Of a stretch of DNA of 64,000 bases, positions 21,901 through 33,500 are shown one piece after another; position 1 is the stretch's first letter, and each line of letters starts with the position of its first letter. The notes beneath the pieces were generated by a model, which had not been told where the DNA came from, ran no database searches, and saw nothing but the letters and a program-made list of their open reading frames with translations. A program made the translations under genes and the position numbers. The stretch is from Pteria penguin. Its lineage: Eukaryota > Mollusca > Bivalvia > Pterioida > Pteriidae. The stretch is from positions 52,009,501-52,073,500 of the forward strand of contig CM068587.1 in the NCBI GenBank assembly GCA_035048485.1. The letters run 5' to 3'.

Positions 21901-24288
21901 GACTGAGTCATGGTGACATTTTTCTTCCATTCCTAAACCTTTCAATGCCGTATCACTGTTAGAGGCTTAATTACATCTCTTTATCTTAAAATCAACAAAC
22001 TGTTTGAATATGAAATTAACAGGTCAACAGCCAGCAACAAAAACTTTTGGGGCAAGACCACAAAAAAGCAATTGGACAGGGCAATATTAACGACAACACA
22101 CAGACAAATGCATCTAAGGAATTGACTACAGCCACAAAAACTTAAATGGTATTAGAATAAAAAAAACAAAAACACCAAAAGGACTGAAATTATTCTAAAA
22201 CCGCCATTTCAGTTTCTTTCTATATCTATATGTCCAGTTTGGTGTTCAACTCATTTTGTGTCCTTTCATTTTAGTATGTGTCCTTCTTTGTGAAAGTGAA
22301 AATTGTAGCAAAATAGCTTAAAACAAAGTTTTAATGAAAATATATAAGTGAGAATAAGAGGACTGACTTCTCAACTCTTTACAATACACAGATTACATGC
22401 ATGCATGTGTCCAGAATGCGTCAAAGCAGATCAGGACTTACAATTTTCAAAACTGAAGGATCTACAAATGCATCCATGTTCATGTAATGATGTACACATT
22501 TAAATATTTGAGTGATTGATGATATTCTTTCGGTAATGCCCCTCAATAGAGATGTAACAATACTGTTTCTCATAATACAATACATGTCATGAAACTTTAA
22601 AGCTCGAAATTGGCAAAAATTTCAGGTCATCAATTGGCATATATTTAAAGAAAATTTGGACGATCTCCATTATATTTACTGAAATTTTAGATTGCCCAAA
22701 GAAATTTTAGGTTGTTTTTGACTACCAGATGACTGCTAATTTCGAACACTGCCATATGTATCATGATACACTTGTTAAATCAAGAAATCAGGTCTGCAAT
22801 TTATTGTTTTGTTATCATGAAGTATCCAAAATTATTTAGTGTTTTCTTTTTTTGAATAATCAAATCTGTTTGAAACATTTATATATAATATATTATATCA
22901 GAACTGTTATGGATTTTTTTTTATAAAGAAAGGGATTGCAGTATCATTGTCGTATCATTTGAGCTTTTTCTTATACATCATGTCATGGCCCCTGTATCAT
23001 GACATATTGGATCGCGATATAGCATTACATCCCAACCCCTTAGCAAGAGATGAAACCTTTGAAACTGGTATGCTATTTACCTGAGACATGTGTTAAGTAC
23101 CCACACTGGATCATATCTAATGCCCTTATTGTTCAGTTATTATAAAATTAGGAGAGAGATAAATTTCAACCACGACATTATGATGTTTCAGAGTCACCTT
23201 TAGAAGACAGGGAATTTGTTTGATAAAAACCATATCTTTTTAATCTAAAATGCTATTTTATTTTTATCATTACATTCTACGATAACGGAGTTGCTTCCGT
23301 TCGAAATCTGACTGACAAGAGCAATAAATGAATAAAAATTAATTTGTAAATCTGACAAGAATTTTCAAATCTTATAATGAAAATCTAGAATTTAACCTGT
23401 AAGAAGACAATAAGTGAATCCAAAGCCACAAGAATGTCAGGTCTGTTGTCATCAGTACTTAGAATCTTTTCTTGTGAGAGATCTGCAAATTGTGGAAGCA
23501 TTTTATCACCAAATACCTGTAAAATAATGAAAATGTAACAATTTGTTACATATATTGTAAAATTATACATATTACATTAGGAGTTGTAATAAACTTATTC
23601 AATAAATATAAAATCCTCCCCAATACATTACATGTTCAAATCTGATTAATTAGAAATCAACAATTCTATCATTACGCTTGAGAATAAAAAAAAATCACCA
23701 AAAATTGATCTAAAACTTCGGGAAAATTTGACAGTCAAAAATGATGTTTTCATGAAATGATGATGTCATATTTGTTGTATGTTTGATACCGTCCCAAATG
23801 GGAAATAATTCTGTATAATGAAAAGACTCAATATACATGTAAGTGAAATTAACATGGTGTGACTTACAAAAAGAAACATGCGACCAAACAAGTATAAAAT
23901 TTTTGCAGTACTACGATTAAAGAGTTATCTCCCCCTTGTCTCCAGAAAACATTGGAAAATGTGCAGCAGACGACAACAGAATGTACGAACACATTCTTTA
24001 TGTAAAAATGTAGTATTTAGATGCTAATGGTATATAAAAGACATCGACATAGATAGTTTTAAGATAAACAACATGACTTGTGAAGTAAATATCAGAGAAA
24101 ATTCGAACAAATTTCGAACGGTGCATTCAACAGTGATCAGACCTAGATAATACGTTGACGTTAACATATAAAAGGGAAAATAAACATGGTGTTGAAATTT
24201 ATAATATCTTAATCCTTACTTCTTCTATAAATTTGCATATCTTCTCAAAACAATGTTGGAGGCTTGTCATGTTGGATGTTTGCTGCAT
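15951..24288 (-). CDS. MBIP: MAP3K12-binding inhibitory protein 1 (MBIP), eight exons
   Basis: Exons on the minus strand: 24288-24220, 23516-23397, 21871-21563, 20941-20845, 19535-19464, 18415-18257, 17850-17747, 16028-15951. All are GT-AG and in phase, giving 335 residues against 344 in human MBIP. The order matches MBIP. An N-terminal helical segment is followed by an acidic linker with two 'STEIKQEP' repeats and 'VQIKAPKSE'. Then come 'IDRRIAAFIEQKQSEVDE', 'REFC', 'SCARVDSVF', 'KSHIKVTRV', 'YMGPQT', 'EERLQNVETHLKFPG' and 'LKKLEERILYLESLSPEYF', ending in a coiled coil. MBIP inhibits the kinase DLK/MAP3K12 and is a core subunit of the ATAC histone acetyltransferase complex in the nucleus. 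The start codon is 287 bp from that of the divergent neighbour. No break is seen. Introns carry two SINE-type copies in tandem, further fragments and a MITE. Confidence 0.93.
17223..17422. mobile_element. ~200-bp MITE with long inverted ends
   Basis: 'ttgggtc..ttatacagagt' plus 'atttcccatat' on the left mirror 'atatgggaaat' plus 'actctgtataa..gaccaa'-type sequence on the right (ending 'gacccaa'). 'tctgacgtc'/'gacgtcaga' sit inside. No coding capacity and no clear target duplication. A half copy lies at 23740-23832. It is in the last intron of MBIP. Confidence 0.75.
17930..18130 (+). repeat. SINE, 5'-truncated copy
   Basis: Diverged copy of the body of the SINE at 18694-18975 ('gacagtaaaaacc', 'cactgcttcaggtggg', 'gagtgacgcaaaacaata') without the tRNA head. 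Confidence 0.75.
18694..18975 (+). mobile_element. full-length tRNA-derived SINE
   Basis: A tRNA-like head starts near 18696 ('gccgatgtggcctagtgg' A box; 'gggttcgactcccgcccg' B box). It is followed by a body with 'cggatgagacagtaaaaacc' and a (CAAA)n tail. Perfect 12-bp target duplications 'ctgatttttgtt' flank it at 18682-18693 and 18976-18987. These show a fairly recent insertion by target-primed reverse transcription into an MBIP intron. It should carry internal Pol III promoter boxes but is not a functional tRNA. Confidence 0.93.
19000..19205 (-). repeat. SINE, inverted diverged copy
   Basis: The reverse complement carries the same body ('catcaggcagatgcc', 'gacagt.aaa' region) and a decayed B box near 19160-19180. 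It lies just downstream of the full-length copy in the opposite orientation. Confidence 0.65.
19790..20060 (+). repeat. two-unit 'ggtcaaggtcaa' repeat
   Basis: Two related ~130-bp units contain 'ccaaatatgaaggc' and 'tcttacggttaaaaagtt' variants separated by 'aggtcagggtcaaggtcaa'. Non-coding intron repeat. Confidence 0.6.
21872..23396 (-). other. MBIP intron 2, no gene recognised
   Basis: An AT-rich intron without a recognised family or mobile element. Confidence 0.4.
23740..23832 (+). repeat. half copy of the 17.2-kb MITE
   Basis: 'aaatgggaaataattctgtataatgaaaagactc' type sequence matches the right arm of the 17223-17422 MITE (split here by 'aaat' and 'gtataatga' anchors). The left arm is absent. 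Confidence 0.55.
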
Positions 24289-24574
24289 TTTGAGAGTTAT
24301 CTCCCGTCTCGAAATAGCAGCTGATGCTGTAAAACCAAAGGCTCGCAAAGCAAGGAGTGGAAACGGAACATTTTTAATACATTATCTTTCCTTTCTTACT
24401 TATTGAATAGTTTTCAGTATTTATGCATAACTTTCGTATATTGTCGTAGATTTTTATGTTTGCCAATTTCATAATTCATGCATGGTCGAAAATAAAAATT
24501 GATGGATGATGATGATGCCATTGGTATTGATGACAGTGAAGACAATAGTGTGACAGCAGCACCAGCCAATAGTA
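24289..24574. promoter_or_regulatory. putative bidirectional promoter
   Basis: Only 286 bp separate the start codons of MBIP (minus, 24288) and the next gene (plus, 24575). Head-to-head spacing this short usually means a shared promoter. No specific factor site or TATA box is called; transcription start sites are unknown. Confidence 0.5.
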
Positions 24575-27500
24575 ATGTCATTCAGTTTGGAACTAGAGAC
24601 TCCACTACATGTACAAAAAGCTGTATATGAGGTATTTCTTTTATTTATAAAATATATAAATGGTTAAAACTTAAGTAGACCTATTATTAAAATTGCAGTG
24701 AGTCTAGATGTGACATGCGTGCAGTGCAGTGCTGTGACATGCATGCAGTGCTTCAATTTTCACGTAATAAGGTCCATATTATTTTAGTGAAGTGACCACA
24801 AAACCTGTATGTCTGAAAAATTGCTTTGATTATGTAGTCGTAGAGTCTAAATAAAGTCATTACACAGATTTGCATATGCGCCTGCTGAAAAGTTAAGTCT
24901 TTTACGCTTGGTGATTATTATACATGAAGATTTCTGTCATTTAAATAGTGCAATATCACAGTAATATTGCACAAGTCTAAGCAGCAAAACTTAGATGTGT
25001 CAGGTATTATTGCACCTAGCTTACATCATGTAAAATTAGAAAATACCTGGTCTATTCTGAGTCACAGAATTAACCAAGTGTCACTTGGTAACATTATTTT
25101 AAGTAATGACTTTATAAGTCGTTCTGATCATGCATCTAAGACATTATATGACCATATGTCTACAGAAATATCCAAATACACACACATGAATTAATCCTGA
25201 TGACCCTTATATTACTAATTCATTGTCTATATGATTAGACTGTGAGTAAAATTACCAGTATATCACAAAAGAAAATGGCATCTTTCACAGTACATATGTT
25301 CTATGATTTAGATGTTTCAGTAAATTAATGTAGAAGTTGGATGCCTCATATTTCATGTATAACTATGTGAAACTTGTATAGTGGAATTAATATGTATTTT
25401 GGAAGTCTACTGTATAGCGGAATATCAGTTTTATTGAAGTAAAATGTAGAAAATTATGATTTATTTATTTAGCTTTCTTTTTCTTTTTTTTTTCTTTCCT
25501 TTTTTGACTGCAACCCTTTAGTTTAAATTCAGTGTTTCAGTTTATTCACATAGAATTTGAAGCGTAACTTTCATAAAAAATGTATTTCATTTCAATTAGG
25601 TTGAATCAAAGATCGATCATTTTATCATTAGAATGAATCAATTATTATTTTGTAATTTATTGGTATTTTATTCTGTTTATCTGTATATTAATTAATTTAT
25701 AAATTAGTATATTTATTTATTTATTCATATATTTGTTTATTTATTAATCTGCCAGATTATCGATCACATGATATTAAAATCCAAGAAAAATGAATTTGTT
25801 TACATCAAAATTATAATTACAACAAAAGGAGGTGAAGAGTTAGAAGACAAACTACTTTTTCATATTAAAAGTAAGTTCTTACTAATATTTCTACTGAAAG
25901 CTTAAGGTATTCCAAAAATTTATCCAAATAAGAAAGCTATAGTCTGCATTAGTGTATAAATTTCATGATCAAACCTTGATCATTATGAAATGAGAGTTTT
26001 AGGTGTAAATTACAAATTGTAAAGTAATGTTTAACAAAGCCTTTAAATCATGTTAATTTTCTAATTGTATTTTCATATTTTATTTCAGTTCACAGTAGTC
26101 AGGTATATGATTTGGAACAGCTATCCCATACTGGTTAGTGAAAATGAATCAGTTATGTGCAGTCAAATATGAAATCTATAATTAGATTCTTGAAGACTGG
26201 TTGATTGTTTAAATGTAAGAGAAATGATGACAGATTTCAGCAATGATATTAATATCTAAATAAGTACAATGGCATGTGCTTATTTACATAATTACTATTT
26301 CAGAATGCCCCTTATTTAACAGTGGTGGATCCAGGATTTCCAAAAGGAGGGGAAAGAGGGGGGGCCACATGTGTATTAGCCAAACTACTCAGCCATTGGT
26401 GCCAAATCTTAATTTTACTAGTAAATATTTGACCAAAAGGGGGGGGGGGGACCCTCTAAATCCGCCACTGTTACATTTTTTCAAGTATATGTAAAAATCA
26501 GATTTATTTGAAATACCTCACTTTCATTTACCCAGTGTCTGAGCAGACAATTGACTAAGAATGTATCATTAACTGAAATAATATTTTTAGATCATCTCAT
26601 GAAATGAGCAGGAGCTTACGCTATCGCCCTTTTGGTGTCCTCGTTCATTGGCCATGTCCACATTGTTAAGAAGTTTCTATTATTTCTTTAATATCATATG
26701 AGGTATAGGATGGTCAAACTTACACTAATGATGAATCTATACGAGTTAAGGAGGATCTAGTTCCAAATGCTGTGCCTCGCCCATAGTATAAGGTTGACTG
26801 AGCATGTTTTGTTGATTTTGATACGCCCGTCATTAGATGGGACATATTATGTTATGGCGCTGTCCGTGCGTCCATCTGTCCTAGGTAATGTTTTCCGGAC
26901 TTTTTTTTGCCGTCTTTCAAGATATTGAGTTGAAATTTAGTATATAGCTTTATGTCAAGCAGCGTCAGTACCAGTTTAAGTTTTGTTACGATTGACTCAC
27001 TTTTGACGGATTTATGGCCCTTGGACTTATAAATTTCAAGATTTTTTCAGAAATACATTAAAAATCTATTTTTTGTCAAAATATTATGAAATTTATCATG
27101 AAACAAGTAAAATGTACCAACTATCATATATATTATGAGTTTTAATATCTTTTTCTTCATTTTTGAGAAATTTATAATTTCTGGGGTGACCATCTGTCCA
27201 AGGTCATGTTTTCCAGACTTTTTTTGCTGTCTTTCAAGATCTTGAATTGAAATTTGGTATATTGCTTTATATCAAGGGGCGTCAGTACCAGTTCGAGTTT
27301 TGTTACGATTGATCACTTTTGAAGGATTTATGGCCCTTGGACTTGTAAATTTCAAGATTTTGTTTTGAAAATTCATTAAAAATCTATTTTTTGTCAAAAC
27401 ATTATGAAATTTATCTTGAAACAAGTAATATGTACCAACTTCCACATATTTCACAGGTATTGATATCTTTTTTTCTTCATTTTTGAGAAATTTATAACTT

Positions 27501-30500
27501 TAGGAGGGGGGGGGTTGTACTAAAATATTTCAAGTTTTTTTTTGCAGGTCAAGTTCCAAGATGGGTTGGATAGGACCATTTCTGCAGGAGTTATTGCCCT
27601 TGGACTTATTCCTATGATTAAATGCTATGAAACGCAATTAACTTTAGTAAACGTCAGATGTTTTTCATGAAAATCATGCCAAATGCGAATTAATCCCGTC
27701 CGAATTAAATGACGGGTGTATTATGCCACACTATGCGTTGCTTTTGTTATAGTAATATTAAGAAGTTCCGTTTCTTTACTATGAGGCATAGGATGCTCAA
27801 ATTTACATAAAAGATGCATCTGCATGTGTTAAGGAGGAATTTAGTTTCAGTTGCTGTGCCTGACCTAAATTTTGCACTCAGGTGAACATGTTTGTCCAGC
27901 ATAGTCCATATAAACCTTGTCCTGGTAATAATTTCTCTATAATGCCTACCTGAATGAAACATATAAAGAATAACCTTATTATGGTTAAAACCCATAAGGT
28001 GAGCTTCATAATCTCTGATTACACTATGTTTTCAGAATGTGGTTTTCCAGAGTTGTGTGCCCTTTTGCAAAAAATGCAAGCAACAGAAGATGAAAGTCAT
28101 CTATGTATCCAAATTCCAGATGTTAATGACAACACAAAACTTCAACAAAAAAGTTTCAGAGCACAAGTTTCAGATAAAGGCACTAACAAATACAATCTAC
28201 AATGTGTAGGAAATCAAGTGAAATCACGAAAAGACGGATCCAAAACAAATTTACATCTTAGGGTGAGGTTATCTCCTTTTTTTATATTATCCAATGATTT
28301 ATTAACTTCCATGCATTTCTTTTTCAGGTCTCATGCAGTAGAAACCTTTCGCTGCATTGAGTATTCACCCTCCTACTGTTTTACATATGATACCTAGTCA
28401 TGAATTAGTATGAAATGTTGAAGTGATTTCATACTGGAAACAAAAGTATCACATTATTTCAATTATAAGATGTGCATTCTATAAACATTTTATCCCCCAT
28501 TGTGACATAGCTTTATGTTTATTATCATTATTATTCCCATGGCAGATAGAATGGAGGGGTCTTATATAGGAATTATATATAAATGTTATCTGTCAGTCCA
28601 TCTTATTTTGTGGTTGAGAAGTCTTAAAAGCTTAAATCATAAGTATAGATTTGGATAGGGAGTTGATATTTCAAACTTGAGGTGCTTATAATAAGTGTTA
28701 TCATGATGTTTGACCTAGTGAGTGACTTTGAACTTTAAGATTGACCTTTGATTTAAACATTCTTCATACAGTTTATCATATCATTTTACTGGTAAGGGGC
28801 AGGGGTTTGATATTTCGCACATAGATTCTTCATGATCATAGTCTTTATTTGGTACCATGGATTTTGTTCTAGTGACCTTGAGATATCAATTTGGTCCTAA
28901 ATCTGAAAAGTTAATAACCTGTATTATAGCTTTTTAATGATAGGGGTCAGAGGTTTGTAATTTACACTTGGATATTCTGTTACCATAGCTTTTATTTGGT
29001 ACTGTAACTTTTGATCTTGATCTTGAAATGTGACCTACTTTAAAATGGTAACACATTTCAGTTATAGATACACTATGATTCGGGCTTTCATTTGGGATCC
29101 TGATCTTTCAAATTAGTGACTTTGACCCTGATATTTGACCTACTTTTTAATAGTAAGAATTAGAACTTCATATTTCAAATATAGATGCAATTTGACAAGC
29201 ACTTCCATTTTAGATCATTTCATTTGACCTAGTGAAGTAGATCTATTGATATTAATTCAAATTAGATATTATTGATATTGAACTTAATTATATTATCCAT
29301 ATTTGTTACTTCAGGGGTGTTGGACTTACCGAAAAACACTAGTTATAATTACTAAATTACTATTACTATGAGTTGTTGTTTTGTTGTAGTTAATTATAAC
29401 GTAAAACAAGTAAATCATTGAATAATAGGAAAATATGTTGTCTAATAATTGAAAAGGTGGTTTGTGTGAGAAGTAAGAATAATTTGAGGTACTTTATTGT
29501 TTTTAAATTATTTTTTTTATGCTATTAGAAGTACTGAACTGCTTAAAGATTTCAGGTTTGTGAGAAGAAGATGGAAATGATGACCAGCAGTAAAAAGATA
29601 TACGAATACCTACGACTAATAAGCTATGTAAACTCCAAGGTCAGTGAAAAGAATAGTAATTAAGATAAATACATGTAAAAAGCAAAGAATATAAGACAAA
29701 ATGTGATAAAAGTAAACATTAAACCTGCAATAGCTTTCCACCTGAATATTTTGATTTTCATTTCAATTAAGTAATATGGAACAAAAAAAAAGTACAACAG
29801 CTTGATGGAAAAATGTGGAATTTGGTAGAACACATATTGCTACCACTTTTGTATATATATGTATCTGAGTTATTTGTGACCAGTTCCCTCGGTTGCCTCA
29901 GGCAATCATTACTTACATAAGAATCTCATCTTTGTCCAGCTTTTGTTTTCAATTTTTCAGTTGAAGATCTTGTGTACCAATAGCCACCACGGAATAGATC
30001 ATTTTAATAAGGGTGATTTGTCTGCCCTTGATAAGGACTCTCTTGCATTATGCGTATCATTGTGAGGTTTATAACAGTACAACTGTTACTTGAATGTCTA
30101 TATAATTCACCTTGATCAATTGACCAGGCATATAAGAACAGGAATATGAATATAGCTTCTTCCATTATTACATGTCGGACAAATCACTTTTTGCTGGAAT
30201 TTTCATTATGATAGTTTTGTTTCAATTATTTGAATAATTTGGCACAAATTTGAGCCCCAAAACATCGCACGTTGGATATTGCCTCTTATATCATATAAAA
30301 TTGAAGGAAGATATATTGCACAACTTTTCTACCCCTTATTTTCCACTTTGTGGACGACCTTAATCATCAAGGGCAGATAACTCCCCTTATATTGAAATGG
30401 CCTAAAGTTGATGTAAGGTATACATTTGTATACTTTGAAGGTATAGCAGATAATTTTTTTTCCCTATGGTCCCAAATCATCCGATGCATAATTATATTGT

Positions 30501-33500
30501 CTCTCATTTAGATTGACATAAGTTTATCTCTGAAGATTCAAGAAAATATTTGTGAATTCAGTTTCAAGTAAGTGCTTTTTTCTTCAGCCAATTTGATGGT
30601 TATGAAAACTTTTTATGAATTAACTTCGGAATCTTTTTTCATCGATATGAAGTGAAGTTAAGGTTGTATTAATCAAGAGAATACAAAAGTCAATCTACTT
30701 AAAATTCGATCTTTATTATGTGACATGCAGTACAGCTAGGAGCACAATAAAGATCAAATTTTAATTAGATTGATGCAAAAGTAAACTTCAATACAAAATT
30801 TTATTGGAACTCTTTTCTTACACTGAAGTTAATTTATAATTGATTTGATGTAAAAATCTTTGTAGAAAGGATTTTATTTAATTTCAGCCCCTCCATGCTG
30901 TTTATGCCCCTTCTTGAATGCTCAATATGTAACAATGCAAACTACATACTAAGGTAAATTACATCAACTTGACAAATTTAGAAGCTGTATAGATATAAGA
31001 GCTATTATGATGCAGTTATATTTAAAGTGATATCAAGTCTTGTTACAAAATTCAATTCTTTTTAATTTAATTCCTTATAATATAGGTTATAATGAAAATA
31101 AAGGTATCTCAGATAACTTTATAAATTGAACAGAAACAATGTACCATCTTAACTTGTAATGTACTATGATATTTCATTTACAAAATTGATGTAGTTGCAT
31201 TTATCATTAATCTGTGATCAGAAATCAGTTTTCTTTATTCTGTGAATATATGTGATTACATGAAAATGTTATCATGACTCATGCAATGGGCAAAGTAATA
31301 GAAGAAAAAAGAGGAGTTACCGGCTCAGTTATGTGGCAGAAGTCACCATGGAGTAATAGAACTCTTCTCATTATTTAACATATATATGACTTGCAGTTCT
31401 ATTTAGTAGGCTGATGGAATTACATTCTCATTGAACAGGGAATCATTACATCCCTTATAGCTTTGCTCTTGTTAAATATGTATCTTTGTTTGGTGATTAT
31501 GTGGGAAGTCTCAAAACGTCGTAAAGATACGTGTAAATGAGTTGTTAGAGATAGCTTCTTGTGTATTTGAGTGCATGCAAATGAATGTTTCTGTTATATT
31601 TTAGGGGCTCTGAATTTGAAGCGATCTCACCAGTTTTGGAAGGCCATACAGGAGAAGTAATAGAAGTACAAAATGTCAAGATAAATCATAGTTCCAGAGT
31701 GGACATGAAAGTCTGGTGTGCAGCTAGTCTCATAAAGTGTCGATGGAAACCTCACTTGACATCACTTCTGACGGTATCCTTATTCAGCCAATGTTTTTAT
31801 CGTCTCTTTCATATGATGTCACATACCAATATTATCATCTGTGTAATGGTTATCATCTTCTTTGAAATGAAGTAAATTGAACTATAAGGTCTACTATTAT
31901 TTTTTTTTTTTTGGTGGGGGGGGTGTCTTGTTTTAAGTTGCCTATATATGGTGATGGCATCTGCCTGAAGCAGTCCATAGACATTTAATCTTGTGGAAGG
32001 GACCCGCTTGAAGCAGTGAGGATTTTTTTTCTGCCATGTTTACTGCGCCATGGGACTGCAGCATCTGTATTTGCCTTTAATGTTGGTTTAATCAGAACAA
32101 CTTTGCACTGGTAGAGTAGTATCGTTTCATTATAAGCGAAAAGCTTCAAAGTGTAATAAATTCTTACTTTCATATATATTTCTTGAGGAATAGATCCAAG
32201 AATCATCTTTGTTATAGATATCTACATATGGACCCAGAGGAATTCCTTTAAATTGTGATAAAGCATCTTTACTACCTGTAGCCAATGCTTTGCCATGGTC
32301 CAACTTCAGTTTGGAAAACTCAGATTTAATTCAGCAAAATAAAGTCAGTATGTATTTCAAATGAATACATCTTAACTTTTATAAATTGAGTAAATCAATA
32401 CAAAATATTTTACATTAAATACATCCAATTCATCACTGCACTGGATATATTTCAGTTACAGTCCATCAAAATATTTCAATACACATTAAATGTGATTGAC
32501 ACTGGGTCTAATACTTTAGTTGGTTGGTTGGTTGATTGGTGTTTTACGCCTCTTTCAACAATATTTCAGTTATATCGCGACATGGAAGCAGGAGGTTACC
32601 AACCTCTTAAACATAGTGGCGCAACCTGGAAATCAAACCCGGATCTTTGGCACCGCAAGCTAAACGCTTTACCACTACACTACCCTTGCCCCTCTAATAC
32701 TTTAGTCTTTTTATATAGGTTATCATCTGATTCCATTAAACATAACATATTTTGGTGTTGGTGTATGGATTTCTTGAAAATTTGGGCTCTTAAGGCACAG
32801 ATTTTGTTTTAAATAAATCATGTATATCTATACGCTTGTCGTTAAATATTACAGGCTTCATGTTGTTAATTTTGAGGTCTAAGACCTTAGATTTTAACTT
32901 AATTTCTTAAAATATTGCTGATCAACATTATGCCTTAACCCTCCCTTGGGTCTATGATTCTGTTGTAACAGTCTTTCCAATGTCTCTTTTCTCTAACAGC
33001 CATCATTGTATACTAATGTTTACATTTCAGAATCTTTGACAGCTGATCTGGTCCTTGGATTAGAAGACCTTACTGGTCAGAAAAGGTATCACTTTGTACT
33101 AATGTTGTACTTATTCATTGATGAAGACAGTAAAAAAGAAGACAGTGCAGATATCATAGGTAAAACCATAGCATGATAATATATAAAAAAAATGAGGCAA
33201 CAAAGCATACAAAATATTAATAACTACTTTATCTAAAATACTTAGCTTCATGTAAAGCCAATTTTCTATCTTTTCCTCACTTTTGTGTCTACCTTTTTAA
33301 TACTTCAGCTTTTTAACAAAAATTCCTTTGCTACTTGTATTCTTTGTATAACACCCCCCTCCCACAAAGTTTGGGATACATAGGAATACCCTGTCTTTCT
33401 GTCCATATATTCAAGGTTTCTGGTCCATTATTGACATCCCATTACACCCTGAATAGCTAGGAAACTCCACAAGCAGACTTGCCATCAATCAAGGATTAGG

